Shown in pieces: positions 17,598 through 26,998 of a stretch of 64,000 bases of DNA; within the stretch, counting starts at the first letter, position 1, and every line of letters starts with the position of its first letter. Both the position numbers and the translations under genes were made by a program. Source of the DNA: an uncultured Flavobacteriaceae bacterium (GTDB lineage Bacteria; Bacteroidota; Bacteroidia; Flavobacteriales; Flavobacteriaceae); NCBI GenBank assembly GCA_947500385.1, contig CANMSA010000013.1, positions 62,001 to 126,000 on the forward strand, given 5' to 3'. The notes under the pieces are model-generated. The model did not search any database, was not told the origin of the DNA, and saw nothing but the letters and a program-made list of their open reading frames with translations.

Positions 17598-20129
17598 ATG
17601 CTTCGACTTTTATTGCTTTTAGCCAGCGCATTGCTCCTTACGACCAGCGGCCATTCACAGAAACGTGCCAAAACAAGTTCTGCCGATATTTATCATTCGA
17701 TACAAAAATTAAATTTTCTAGGTTCGGCACTGTATGTTGCGGCGCATCCCGACGATGAAAACACCCGGTTAATTTCCTATCTTTCGAATCATGTGAAAGC
17801 CAGAACTGCTTACTTGTCAATGACCAGGGGCGATGGAGGACAAAATTTAATAGGTCCTGAATTGCGAGAACTTCTAGGAGTTTTGCGTACCCAAGAACTA
17901 TTGGCCGCACGCGGTGTGGATGGCGGACAACAATTTTTTACTCGGGCAAATGATTTTGGGTACTCCAAACACCCGAACGAGACCTTGGAAATCTGGAATA
18001 AGGAAGCTGTTCTCGAAGATGTGGTACGGATCATACGCCAATTTAAACCAGATGTAATTGTCAATCGTTTTGATCATCGCTCGCTCGGCACGACCCATGG
18101 GCACCATACCGCTTCGGCAATGCTGAGCGTAGAGGCCTTTGATCTGGTAAACGACCCCAAAGCCTATATCGATCAATTGAAACATCTGGAAACTTGGCAA
18201 CCCAAGCGCTTGTTCTTTAATACCTCGTGGTGGTTTTATGGGAGTCAAGAAAAGTTTGAAGCTGCCGATAAAAGTAATATGATGAATTTTGACGTAGGCA
18301 CCTATTATCCCGTACTAGGAACCTCTAACAATGAAATCGCCTCCTTGGCGAGTAGCCAACATTTGTGCCAAGGTTTTGGAAGAATTTCAACAAGAGGCAG
18401 TCAAAACGAATATGTTGAATTGCTCAAAGGAGATCTCCCAAAAAATAAAGATGATTTGTTCGATGGTATTGATACTTCTTGGTCGAGAATCGAGGGCGGC
18501 AAGGCCATCGGCGCTATTTTGAATCCCATTGAGGATGGTTTTGATTTCAAAAATCCGAGCACCCACCTTCCACAATTGATCAAAGCGCACGAACTACTCA
18601 GTGCGTTGCCTAATGGGCATTGGAAAGGAATTAAAATAAAGGAATTGGAAACTGTTATTTCAGCAACCGCCGGGCTCTACCTGGAGGCATCTGCTGCTGC
18701 ACCGTATAGTCATGCCGGCGGAACGGTAAAAATAGCTATTGAGGCATTGAACCGAAGTACGACCCCCATGACTTTGAATGCGGTACGTATCAATGATGCG
18801 ACTGCGATTACGACCCCCAATACACTTGACAAGAATAAAAAGGTTGTTATGGAAATGGATTTAAAAATTCCGTCAAGCACCCCAACTACCAGTCCCTATT
18901 GGCTAAATGAAAAGGGAAGTTTGGGAATGTATGAGGTAGCGGATAAGACCCTTATAGGAAAACCGGAGACTCCTAGGGCTTTCAATGCCACTTTTAACTT
19001 GACCATGAACAACTACACCTTTCAAATCATAAAACCGGTCGTTCGTAAATTTGCCAAACCTGATAAGGGGGAATTGGTACAGCCTTTTGAGATCCTACCG
19101 GAAGCGACCGCCAGCTTTCAGGACAAGGTGATAATATTTGCGGACGGAAAACCAAAAGAAGTGTCGGTACTGGTAAAAGCACATAGAGATGATGCAAAAG
19201 GTACTGTGCAGTTTCAGTATTCCAATGGATGGACGGTAGACTCGGAGACCCAGAACTTTACCATCGCTAAAAAAGGAGATCAGCAAGAATTGGTTTTCAC
19301 ACTTACCCCCCCTGCCTATGAAAATGAAGGCTATATTCGGCCATTGGTGAAGATCGGAGGAAAGGAAATTTCCAAGGAATTGATAGAGATCACCTATGAC
19401 CATGTTCCGAAACAGTCCGTTTTACTCCCTGCGGAGGCCAAAGTAGTGCGATTGAACATTCAGAAAATGGGGCAAAATATTGGTTATATTGTAGGGGCGG
19501 GAGATGATGTTCCTACTAGCTTGGAACAAATAGGTTATACGGTGCATATTATAGATCCACAGAGCATCGGTGAAGGCAGTCTTGATAAATACGACGCCAT
19601 TGTAACCGGTATACGATCCTACAATGTGGTGCCCGAACTTAAGTTTAAACAGCGTTTTCTGCTGGAATACGTTAAAAATGGAGGAAACTTAATCGTGCAA
19701 TACAATACTGCAGGACGATGGAACAAGCAATTCGAAGACATTGCCCCCTACCCCCTTAAGCTGTCACGGGATCGTGTGACCAATGAAAATTCGGCGGTGA
19801 GCATTTTAGCGAAAAAACACTCATTAACGACCTTTCCGAACGCTATTGAAACAAGCGATTTTGATGGATGGGTACAAGAAAGAGGGCTTTATTTCCCGAA
19901 CGAGTGGGACAAGGCCTTTACACCCGTACTCTCCATGAAGGACAAAGGCGAATCGCCTAAAAATGGTAGTTTATTAGTCGCTCCCTACGGAGAAGGCAAT
20001 TACATTTATACGGGGCTTAGCTTTTTTAGGGAACTGCCGGCAGGTGTGCCCGGGGCGTACAAACTGTTTGCCAACATGTTGTCCATAGGGAAAGACAATG
20101 TTAAAAACGAGACCAACATTAAGGGCTAA
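17598..20129 (+). CDS. Large secreted PIG-L family deacetylase
   Basis: 843 residues with an N-terminal signal peptide. The PIG-L/LmbE zinc domain spans about 30-250, with VAAHPDDEN (zinc ligands), MTRGDGGQN and the second ligand region FDHRSLGTTHGHHTAS. The remainder holds beta-rich modules and a C-terminal glutamine-amidotransferase-like (ThuA-like) fold around 650-830, with YDAIVTGIRSYN and NGGNLIVQYNT. The family is thought to deacetylate sugars or glycans. The downstream small protein and sodium symporter suggest an uptake and processing unit for an unidentified sugar-like substrate. Confidence 0.88.
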   Translation: MLRLLLLLASALLLTTSGHSQKRAKTSSADIYHSIQKLNFLGSALYVAAHPDDENTRLISYLSNHVKARTAYLSMTRGDGGQNLIGPELRELLGVLRTQELLAARGVDGGQQFFTRANDFGYSKHPNETLEIWNKEAVLEDVVRIIRQFKPDVIVNRFDHRSLGTTHGHHTASAMLSVEAFDLVNDPKAYIDQLKHLETWQPKRLFFNTSWWFYGSQEKFEAADKSNMMNFDVGTYYPVLGTSNNEIASLASSQHLCQGFGRISTRGSQNEYVELLKGDLPKNKDDLFDGIDTSWSRIEGGKAIGAILNPIEDGFDFKNPSTHLPQLIKAHELLSALPNGHWKGIKIKELETVISATAGLYLEASAAAPYSHAGGTVKIAIEALNRSTTPMTLNAVRINDATAITTPNTLDKNKKVVMEMDLKIPSSTPTTSPYWLNEKGSLGMYEVADKTLIGKPETPRAFNATFNLTMNNYTFQIIKPVVRKFAKPDKGELVQPFEILPEATASFQDKVIIFADGKPKEVSVLVKAHRDDAKGTVQFQYSNGWTVDSETQNFTIAKKGDQQELVFTLTPPAYENEGYIRPLVKIGGKEISKELIEITYDHVPKQSVLLPAEAKVVRLNIQKMGQNIGYIVGAGDDVPTSLEQIGYTVHIIDPQSIGEGSLDKYDAIVTGIRSYNVVPELKFKQRFLLEYVKNGGNLIVQYNTAGRWNKQFEDIAPYPLKLSRDRVTNENSAVSILAKKHSLTTFPNAIETSDFDGWVQERGLYFPNEWDKAFTPVLSMKDKGESPKNGSLLVAPYGEGNYIYTGLSFFRELPAGVPGAYKLFANMLSIGKDNVKNETNIKG

Positions 20130-20130
20130 T

Positions 20131-20232
20131 ATGAATGATAAAGTGGTTTGGAAAAAAGAGTATACGTTGGTCATTATCCTCAACATACTCTACCTATTAT
20201 TGTTTAGCTATCTAATGACATCCTTTACATAA
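20131..20232 (+). CDS. 33-residue single-helix membrane protein
   Basis: An ATG one base after the PIG-L stop opens a 33-codon frame that ends exactly one base before the symporter ATG. The product has a short charged N-terminus (NDKVVWKKEY) and one hydrophobic helix (TLVIILNILYLLLFSYL). The tight packing between two cotranscribed genes, an in-frame ATG and a clear helix make a real gene likely. It may assist the symporter, as small subunits do for some transporters; that role is inferred. Confidence 0.7.
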   Translation: MNDKVVWKKEYTLVIILNILYLLLFSYLMTSFT

Positions 20233-21954
20233 ATGGAAACACTTGATTGGATAGTTCTTTCAGGAACACTTTTGTTTATAGTGGTTTACGGGGTATGGAA
20301 AACCAGGGGCAGCACAAGTGTTGAGGATTATGTGGGGGGTGGAAAAAATACGAAATGGTGGACCATTGGGCTATCGGTCATGGCCACACAAGCAAGTGCC
20401 ATCACCTTTTTATCAACTCCCGGCCAGGCATTCCATAGCGGTATGGGATTCGTTCAGTTTTACTTCGGACTTCCGTTGGCCATGATTGTTATCTGTTTGG
20501 TGTTCATTCCCATTTATCACAAGCTTAAAGTATACACCGCCTATGAGTTTTTAGAAAATCGATTTGATCTAAAAACACGTTCGCTGGCAGCGGTACTCTT
20601 TTTGATCCAAAGAGGTCTAGGGGCCGGGATTACCATTTTTGCGCCTTCTATCATTCTTTCGGCCATTCTGGGATGGGACCTGTTAACATTGAATGTTATT
20701 ATTGGTATTTTGGTCATCATTTATACCGTCTCGGGAGGTACGAAGGCGGTAAGTGTTACCCAAAAGCAGCAGATGTTCGTCATCATGTCTGGAATGTTTA
20801 TCGCATTTTTCTTCATTTTACATTTTTTGCCGGACGATATCACCTTTGGAAAAGCCTTAAAAGTAGCCGGAGCAAGTGGAAAATTAAACATTCTTGATTT
20901 TGAGTTCAATCTTCAAAACCGTTATAATTTTTGGAACGGGGTCACTGGTGGCTTCTTTTTAATGCTGGCCTATTTCGGTACAGACCAAAGTCAGGTACAA
21001 CGGTATCTATCGGGGAAATCTGTGCGCGAAAGTCAATTAGGACTCATTTTCAATGGAATCTTAAAGATCCCGATGCAGTTTTTCATTTTATTGGTCGGTG
21101 TCATGGTATTCGTTTTTTATCAATACAACGAGGCACCTTTGAACTTTAATCCGTCTGCGACCAAGTCGGTGATGGCCTCGGAATATGCTTCGGACTATGA
21201 AACCCTGCAAGCTGCGCAACGCGATCTGGAAGCCGATAAACGAATTGCCCAAAACAAATTTTCGGCGGCATTGGATTTAAAGGAGTACACGGCCGTAGAA
21301 GAAGCAAAAATACACATTCAGCAAATCAATGTAAAGGATAGTATCAACCGGGCCGCCGCCAAGGCCATGATACAAAAAGCCGATGGTACCGCGGAAACCA
21401 ATGACAAAGACTATGTGTTTATTCATTTTATCTTAAATAATCTTCCGAAAGGCCTTATCGGCTTGCTTTTGGCGGTGATTCTCTCAGCGGCGATGTCCTC
21501 AACGGCTTCAGAACTAAATGCATTGGGGACCATTTCGGCGCTTGACCTTTATAAACGCAATCGCGTGGGTACCTTTAATGAAAAACACTATGTATTGGCT
21601 TCTAAGGGATTTACGCTGCTGTGGGGAGTAATTGCCATCCTTATTGCCTGTGTGGCAAACCTATTCGACAACCTCATACAATTGGTAAATATCATCGGAT
21701 CTATTTTCTACGGAAACGTCTTAGGTATCTTTCTATTGGCCTTCTTTTTTAAATTCGTAAAAGGCAATGCGGTATTCTTCGCGGCGCTTCTAACACAGGC
21801 CATAGTATTGGTATTGTACTACAATTATATTTTCGTAGAAGAACTTTTAAGTTATTTGCTCCTTAATTTTATAGGAGCGGCGCTGGTAATGGCCATCGCC
21901 TTCATTTTTGAAGGCTTTGACCGCCTCTTGAAAAAACCGCCCGTTACCTCATAA
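20233..21954 (+). CDS. Sodium:solute symporter (SSS family)
   Basis: 573 residues with 13-14 predicted membrane helices in the LeuT-like fold. Family features include the first helix region VVYGVWKTRGSTSVEDYVGGG, MATQASAITFLSTPGQ (Na+ site region), GGTKAVSVTQKQQ and LLAVILSAAMSSTASELNALGT. A hydrophilic, helical insert of about 65 residues (near 315-380) is present. The substrate is unknown, but linkage to a PIG-L deacetylase suggests a sugar or related solute. Confidence 0.92.
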   Translation: METLDWIVLSGTLLFIVVYGVWKTRGSTSVEDYVGGGKNTKWWTIGLSVMATQASAITFLSTPGQAFHSGMGFVQFYFGLPLAMIVICLVFIPIYHKLKVYTAYEFLENRFDLKTRSLAAVLFLIQRGLGAGITIFAPSIILSAILGWDLLTLNVIIGILVIIYTVSGGTKAVSVTQKQQMFVIMSGMFIAFFFILHFLPDDITFGKALKVAGASGKLNILDFEFNLQNRYNFWNGVTGGFFLMLAYFGTDQSQVQRYLSGKSVRESQLGLIFNGILKIPMQFFILLVGVMVFVFYQYNEAPLNFNPSATKSVMASEYASDYETLQAAQRDLEADKRIAQNKFSAALDLKEYTAVEEAKIHIQQINVKDSINRAAAKAMIQKADGTAETNDKDYVFIHFILNNLPKGLIGLLLAVILSAAMSSTASELNALGTISALDLYKRNRVGTFNEKHYVLASKGFTLLWGVIAILIACVANLFDNLIQLVNIIGSIFYGNVLGIFLLAFFFKFVKGNAVFFAALLTQAIVLVLYYNYIFVEELLSYLLLNFIGAALVMAIAFIFEGFDRLLKKPPVTS

Positions 21955-21987
21955 AAAAGCCCCGCAAGAAATTGCAGGGCCTTTTAA
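21954..21987. terminator. Bidirectional terminator
   Basis: AAAAAGCCCCGCAA pairs with TTGCAGGGCCTTTT (one mismatch) between the convergent symporter and DUF2911 genes. T-runs are present on both strands. Confidence 0.8.
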
Positions 21988-22005
21988 TACTATGTTAGGA
22001 GCACC

Positions 22006-22851
22006 TTACTTCGCTCCCCATTCTTTTAACGAATCGGTGTTCATTTTTACATAATCGTCATTCCCGGCTTCCTTGGCACCGGCTAAGGACTTCTTGGCAG
22101 TTTCAATGGCCAATTTCTTATCGCCCGCTTTGGCATAAATCAATGATTGCTGACGTAACTGCCAAAAACGTGGCTTTTCCGTCATTGACATCGCTTTTTC
22201 CATCCACTCCTTGGCCTTCCCAATATCTTTTCCTTCATTGGCATAGTACACGGCAGCCGTATAAAAATCCCCAGCTCCGGGACCGGCCATCGTTTTCTCA
22301 ATAGCTCCCATAACCGCGGCATCAGTGGGTACTTCAAATTTGACGCCCACATATGATTTTTCCCAGATAAGGCCAATTACCGCGCCATTACTGGTTAAAT
22401 CGTCGATGGTAATGGTAAAGGTTTCTACCGGCATTTCTATAGGAAATACTTTCGCAGTTGTTTTGGCAACGATCTTGCTTTCATCCCAATCTTGTGGTGT
22501 TCCGCCTCCTTGCGTATCGGTATAGAAGAATACCTCCCACGCAGTGGCACCTGGTTTTGTAAACATGGAATAGGTACCTGCCTTTACATCCTGTCCATCA
22601 ATTTTTACATCATTGCTAAAGGAAACAAGGGTATATCCATTGGCACCTGTACGCCACAATTTATCAAAGGGGACCAAATCCCCAAAAATGGTTCTTCCAC
22701 GCATCGAAGGTCTAGAGTACTCGACCGTTACATCCGTAAGGCCCACTTTCTGCTCTAGCTTGGAAGCAGGGCTCGGAGCCGGGGTGTTAATTTGTGCCTG
22801 TGCCATAAAAGAAACGGCTAGGGCAAATAAAAAGAGTGCTGATTTTTTCAT
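22006..22851 (-). CDS. DUF2911 domain protein, secreted
   Basis: 281 residues with a signal peptide cleaved near AQAQ. The DUF2911 domain (about 30-170) carries VEYSRPSMRGRTIFG, WRTGANGYT and AGTYSMF. A short C-terminal helical region (200-281) resembles a TPR pair (AVYYANEGKDIGKAKEWMEKAM). This protein is abundant in Bacteroidota periplasm or outer-membrane fractions, but its function is unknown. It is monocistronic, with its own TAnnTTTG box 24 bases upstream. Confidence 0.9.
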   Translation of the reverse strand: MKKSALFLFALAVSFMAQAQINTPAPSPASKLEQKVGLTDVTVEYSRPSMRGRTIFGDLVPFDKLWRTGANGYTLVSFSNDVKIDGQDVKAGTYSMFTKPGATAWEVFFYTDTQGGGTPQDWDESKIVAKTTAKVFPIEMPVETFTITIDDLTSNGAVIGLIWEKSYVGVKFEVPTDAAVMGAIEKTMAGPGAGDFYTAAVYYANEGKDIGKAKEWMEKAMSMTEKPRFWQLRQQSLIYAKAGDKKLAIETAKKSLAGAKEAGNDDYVKMNTDSLKEWGAK

Positions 22852-22874
22852 TGTACTTCGGTTTTATATTTTCA

Positions 22875-22882
22875 CAAAACTA
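22875..22882 (-). promoter_or_regulatory. -7 promoter box (TAGTTTTG) for the DUF2911 gene
   Basis: Perfect TAnnTTTG on the minus strand, 23 bases before the ATG at 22851. Confidence 0.5.
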
Positions 22883-22939
22883 GAGATAAACGAAAGGTAG
22901 GTATGTTAAGGTATTCTTAAATAATATGCTCCCCAAAGT

Positions 22940-24115
22940 TTAGTAATTCGCAAAAGATCGGGACAACTTGTGATCGCCAAAATAAAAGGTAATGTAAAAA
23001 ACGCCTTTGGGAAGTATGGATAAATCAATGCTTTCTGTTGCCAAGTCTTTACCCGTTTCAAAACGGATCAGCCTTCCCATTACGTCAAAAATAGCACGGG
23101 CCAGCAACGTCTCCGTACCGGGCAGTTCATAACGAAGTAGCGGCTCTTCGGCCGATCGATAAACCACTAGCTCATCTACCAAATCATTCTGGTCTGGATC
23201 CGGGCCCGGGTCAGGATTGGGATCCGGGTCAGGGTCAGGGTCTGATATGGCCAAATCATTTGTGGTAAGGGAGTAAAGGGTTGATTGTAAGGTAATAAAA
23301 GGGTTCTCTCGGGAAAAAAACTCGGAAGAAATCATATAGCTGTCCACATCTATCATTTCAATCGCTTCTATTTGTGCAAAGCCAATATTGGTGGATACTT
23401 TCTCAAGCTCGCTAGCGAAAACAGCACTACCGCCCCCCCCTGCAACACGGTACACAAAACTGTCAAGAATGGCGTTGTACCCCACTAGGTATACAAATCC
23501 ACTTTCCGGGTTGTAAGTGGCACCCGTGACCAAGCCGATATCGGTATATGCAGCAAGGTATTTTGCTATATGTGAACCGGGAGTTTTGGGAATCGCGTAG
23601 GCTACCGTTCCATTTGATCGCCATTGTTTTGTGAATACAATTAGTTGGTCATCAATCGCAATCAATGCCTCCGCGTCCCAATCACTATTTCCGTTGTCAT
23701 TGAAGGTTGTTTGATCCTCATATGTAAAATCAATCCGTTCTGCAGGTATTTCATCTTGTTCGTTGTAAAGCGCTTTGCTAATACGATAGACGGTCAAATC
23801 TGTTCTGGTTCCGGTGTTGTTTCCGAAATCTCCAATATAAAAATAGTTTGCATCCTGTGCACTGTCTTCCCAGTCGACATTTTCCGCATTCGTAAGGGTT
23901 ACGACACGGGTAATATCGAGGGATACGGTATCCACTTCGAATAACTGCGGAGTATTACCAGAATCATTGTGGGTAATAAGCTTGCCATTATGATACAGTA
24001 GGCCCGACGTTTCAGAAACAAGCTCTGGCAATACCCCAATCGTACGCACTTCTTGCTGAGCCAAAAGAAGGCTGAAACAAAAAAAGAATAGTAAACATGT
24101 TAACTGACTTCTCAT
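22940..24115 (-). CDS. Secreted protein with C-terminal T9SS-type sorting domain
   Basis: 391 residues with a signal peptide ending near LLLAQQ. The main domain (about 25-285) is beta-propeller-like, with NGKLITHNDSGNTPQLFEV, GDFGNNTGTRTDLTVYRI and repeated strand patterns. A linker of alternating Asp-Pro (about 290-310) leads to a C-terminal domain of about 75 residues ending in DLSILPKGVFYITF and KLSRSFANY. It fits the type A sorting domain of the Bacteroidota type IX secretion system. The protein is probably exported to the surface or medium; catalytic function is not recognised. Confidence 0.82.
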   Translation of the reverse strand: MRSQLTCLLFFFCFSLLLAQQEVRTIGVLPELVSETSGLLYHNGKLITHNDSGNTPQLFEVDTVSLDITRVVTLTNAENVDWEDSAQDANYFYIGDFGNNTGTRTDLTVYRISKALYNEQDEIPAERIDFTYEDQTTFNDNGNSDWDAEALIAIDDQLIVFTKQWRSNGTVAYAIPKTPGSHIAKYLAAYTDIGLVTGATYNPESGFVYLVGYNAILDSFVYRVAGGGGSAVFASELEKVSTNIGFAQIEAIEMIDVDSYMISSEFFSRENPFITLQSTLYSLTTNDLAISDPDPDPDPNPDPGPDPDQNDLVDELVVYRSAEEPLLRYELPGTETLLARAIFDVMGRLIRFETGKDLATESIDLSILPKGVFYITFYFGDHKLSRSFANY

Positions 24116-24330
24116 TATATCCTATTTCCAAATAGGGCTCAGTGGCAGGGACTCCTAAGAATCTGCCATGATTAATAAGTTCGTTCATTGAATATAGAAA
24201 GGGGGAGTGTAAATAATTGTGCGGCAAAATACAAAATTCGCTGCACTTCGCCCCAATTGCACGGCATAACTCTTCTCCACACTTTTAAAGTGCCATGTTG
24301 AAAGAACTGCCAAGAATCGTATTTAGTTTT

Positions 24331-24360
24331 TGTTTAACTATTAATAGTTTAAATTAAACA
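24331..24360. promoter_or_regulatory. Nested palindromic operator upstream of the photolyase operon
   Basis: The outer inverted repeat TGTTTAA (24331-24337) and TTAAACA (24354-24360) encloses the 14-base perfect palindrome AACTATTAATAGTT (24336-24349). It ends 10 bases before the -7 box, covering the -33 region, so a repressor is plausible. The regulator is not in the window. Confidence 0.5.
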
Positions 24361-24370
24361 AAATTGAAGT

Positions 24371-24378
24371 TACCTTTG
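24371..24378 (+). promoter_or_regulatory. -7 promoter box (TACCTTTG) of the photolyase operon
   Basis: Perfect TAnnTTTG, 19 bases before the ATG at 24398. Confidence 0.6.
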
Positions 24379-24397
24379 TGTAAAACTGTTTTGCCAC

Positions 24398-24895
24398 ATG
24401 CAACTATACCAACTCAACGCCTCCCAGGCACTACCGATTGATACCACTACCGCTTGGAATTTTTTATCGAACCCAGGGAATCTTAAAGTGATTACTCCAG
24501 AACACATGGGTTTTCATATTTTGTCAGGCGCAGAACGGCCTATGTTCGAAGGGCAGATTATTCAGTATAAAGTATCTCCTTTTCCAGGTTTTACCACCAA
24601 ATGGGTGAGTGAAATCAGTTCGGTGAAAGAAGGGGAGTATTTTGTGGACAAACAATTATTTGGTCCCTATTCCCTATGGCATCACAAACATTTTATTACC
24701 AAAATCGAAGGTGGTGTGCTCATGGAAGATTGTATTGATTACAAGATACCTTTCGGAATTTTTGGAAGATTGGCACACCCACTAATCGTACGAAATCAAT
24801 TAAAGCAAATTTTTTCTTTTCGAGAACAAAAACTTCATGAACTTTTTGGTACCCTATCGGAACATAGCACTACTTTAGAAATAAAATCTATTTAA
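24398..24895 (+). CDS. SRPBCC family protein
   Basis: 165 residues forming a START/Bet v 1-like (SRPBCC) ligand-binding fold: an opening ALPIDTTTAWNFLSNPGNLKVITP segment, central strands and a C-terminal helix ending FREQKLHELFG. Members of this type are recurrent partners of photolyase/cryptochrome genes in marine Flavobacteriia, and it begins the SRPBCC-SDR-photolyase operon here. The ligand is unknown. Confidence 0.85.
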   Translation: MQLYQLNASQALPIDTTTAWNFLSNPGNLKVITPEHMGFHILSGAERPMFEGQIIQYKVSPFPGFTTKWVSEISSVKEGEYFVDKQLFGPYSLWHHKHFITKIEGGVLMEDCIDYKIPFGIFGRLAHPLIVRNQLKQIFSFREQKLHELFGTLSEHSTTLEIKSI

Positions 24896-24904
24896 TCATA
24901 ACCT

Positions 24905-25594
24905 ATGAAAAACATTTTATTAATTGGCGGATCGCATGGTATCGGCTTGGCAATGGCAAAGGAGCTTGTAAAAGACCATACCGTTTTTATTGCATCCCGT
25001 ACCGCTGAAGAACTAACCTCCTTGAATGCGACCCATATTCCCTTTGACGCCTTAACAGATTCGTTAGATACCGACCAACTCCCAGACCAATTGGACGGTT
25101 TTGTCTATTGCCCGGGAAGTATCAATTTAAAACCCCTTAAAATGTTATCCTTGGAGACCTTTCAAGAAGATATGGAAGTGAACTTTTTTTCCTTGGTGAA
25201 AGTGGTAAAAACAATCACTCCCAAAATGGTCGAAGGTGGTAGCATGGTTTTCTTTAGTACGGTGGCGGTCGGTACCGGGATGCCATTCCATACCAGCGTT
25301 GCTGCGGCCAAAGGTGCCATTGAAGGGTTTGCCAAATCAATGGCCGCCGAATACGCACCGAAATTACGGGTGAACGTAGTCGCACCTTCCTTGGTCGACA
25401 CCCCCTTGGCAGGGCGTTTGCTCAACAACGACCGTAAACGGGAACTTATGGCCGTACGGCACCCCTTAAAACGGGTCGGTGTTGCAACCGACATTGCCAA
25501 TATTGCCTTATTTTTACTCAGTGATAAAAGCAGTTGGATGACGGGGCAAGTGGTAGGTGTTGATGGGGGAATCGGTAATCTAAATGTGGGTTAG
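24905..25594 (+). CDS. SDR family oxidoreductase
   Basis: 229 residues. Nucleotide-binding glycine motif GGSHGIGLAMA (residues 8-18), FVYCPGSIN (NAG-like strand) and C-terminal GQVVGVDGG are typical of classical short-chain dehydrogenases. The usual YxxxK active site appears altered: the aligned segment is HTSVAAAKGAIEGF, so the tyrosine position is not Tyr. Placement in the photolyase operon suggests a role in pigment, flavin or stress metabolism; the reaction is unknown. Confidence 0.88.
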   Translation: MKNILLIGGSHGIGLAMAKELVKDHTVFIASRTAEELTSLNATHIPFDALTDSLDTDQLPDQLDGFVYCPGSINLKPLKMLSLETFQEDMEVNFFSLVKVVKTITPKMVEGGSMVFFSTVAVGTGMPFHTSVAAAKGAIEGFAKSMAAEYAPKLRVNVVAPSLVDTPLAGRLLNNDRKRELMAVRHPLKRVGVATDIANIALFLLSDKSSWMTGQVVGVDGGIGNLNVG

Positions 25595-25643
25595 TAGTGA
25601 GAAGTTAGATGCAAAAAATAAGTAACATAAAACGACCTAATAA

Positions 25644-26954
25644 ATGAATCAAGGCATCGTTATTTTCTGGTTTCGGAGGGACCTTCGCTTAACAGATAAC
25701 ACCGGATTGTTGGCCGCTTTGGAAAGTGGGTATAAGGTGCTCCCCATTTTTATTTTCGACAAAGAGATACTTGAGAAACTCCCTAAAAATGATGCAAGGG
25801 TATCCTTTATACACCATGCCCTTGAAAAAATGAGCGCTCAACTAAAGGAGGCTTATGGTAGCGGCATTGGCTTGTATCATGGAAGTCCCGCCTCGGTTTT
25901 TTCAAAAATTACGACCGATTATACGGTTCATGAAGTGTATACCAATCACGATTATGAGCCCTATGCGCAAGCCCGTGATTCAGCCATAGAAACCCTCTTA
26001 AATACTAAAAACATAGCGTTCAAAACCTTTAAAGACCAAGTTGTTTTTGAAAAAGACGATATTGTAAAAGACGATGGCACTCCTTATGTAGTGTACACCC
26101 CCTATAAAAATAAATGGAAGGCGGTTTTTAATCCCGAACGGGATTTAAAGCCACAAGCAAGTGAAAACGGCTTGGAACACCTATACCGTTCAACTTCCTT
26201 TCCTACCATCTCGCTCACCGACATGGGGTTTAAAGCTGCTTCCATAAGGGTCCCAGACTATACGGCCACCCCGGATCTAATAAACAATTACGAGGCTACC
26301 AGAAATTTTCCGGCCAAAATAAAGGGTACTTCGCGTTTGGGGCCGCATCTGCGTTTTGGAACGGTTTCAGTTCGACATATGATGCAATTGGCAATTGCCG
26401 AAGAGAACGAAGTCTTTTGGAGCGAGTTGATCTGGCGCGAATTCTTTATGCAGATTTTATGGCATTTCCCACATACCGTCAATAAATCTTTTCGCCCTAA
26501 GTACGACCGGGTGGAATGGCGGAACGATGAAATGGAGTTTGAAAAATGGAAAAAAGGGGAAACAGGCTATCCGTTGGTCGATGCAGGAATGCGGGAACTG
26601 AATGCAACGGGCTATATGCACAATCGGGTTCGCATGCTGGTCGCTAGTTTTCTTTGCAAGCATTTATTGATCGATTGGCGCTGGGGCGAGGCTTATTTTG
26701 CTGAAAAATTGTTGGATTTTGATTTAAGTGCAAATGTTGGCAACTGGCAATGGGCCGCTGGCAGCGGTGTAGATGCGGCACCTTATTTTCGTATTTTCAA
26801 CCCGACTACCCAGATTGATAAATTTGACAAGCAAAAAGAGTACATACAACGTTGGGTGCAGGACCTGCAAGAACTCACCTACCCTGTGCCCATGGTAGAC
26901 CATAAAATGGCCCGGGAGCGCTGTTTAAAAGTATACAAAGAAGCAGTGGGATAG
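25644..26954 (+). CDS. phrB: Deoxyribodipyrimidine photolyase (cryptochrome/photolyase family)
   Basis: 436 residues. The N-terminal alpha/beta antenna domain starts IVIFWFRRDLRLTDN. The C-terminal FAD domain contains SRLGPHLRFGTVS, ELIWREFFMQI, GYMHNRVRMLVASFL and the DLSANVGNWQWAAGSG/PYFRIFNP signature. These fit a class I CPD photolyase that uses blue light and FADH- to split pyrimidine dimers; cryptochrome function cannot be excluded. It is the last gene of the SRPBCC-SDR-photolyase operon. Confidence 0.94.
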   Translation: MNQGIVIFWFRRDLRLTDNTGLLAALESGYKVLPIFIFDKEILEKLPKNDARVSFIHHALEKMSAQLKEAYGSGIGLYHGSPASVFSKITTDYTVHEVYTNHDYEPYAQARDSAIETLLNTKNIAFKTFKDQVVFEKDDIVKDDGTPYVVYTPYKNKWKAVFNPERDLKPQASENGLEHLYRSTSFPTISLTDMGFKAASIRVPDYTATPDLINNYEATRNFPAKIKGTSRLGPHLRFGTVSVRHMMQLAIAEENEVFWSELIWREFFMQILWHFPHTVNKSFRPKYDRVEWRNDEMEFEKWKKGETGYPLVDAGMRELNATGYMHNRVRMLVASFLCKHLLIDWRWGEAYFAEKLLDFDLSANVGNWQWAAGSGVDAAPYFRIFNPTTQIDKFDKQKEYIQRWVQDLQELTYPVPMVDHKMARERCLKVYKEAVG

Positions 26955-26985
26955 TAAAAAGCCCCGTTCTTTATGCACGGGGCCA
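26955..26985 (-). terminator. Terminator for the DUF6340-like gene (minus strand)
   Basis: GCCCCGT (26961-26967) pairs with ACGGGGC (26977-26983). On the minus strand the hairpin is followed by five T residues. The convergent photolyase gene ends just before it and may also use it. Confidence 0.75.
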
Positions 26986-26998
26986 TGGTTCTTGTTCT

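Larger units (their letters stand above)
24116..24397. other. Divergent intergenic region
   Basis: 282 bases between the T9SS-type protein and the photolyase operon. The left half shows no gene or clear motif. The right end carries the nested palindrome and -7 box listed separately. Confidence 0.6.
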
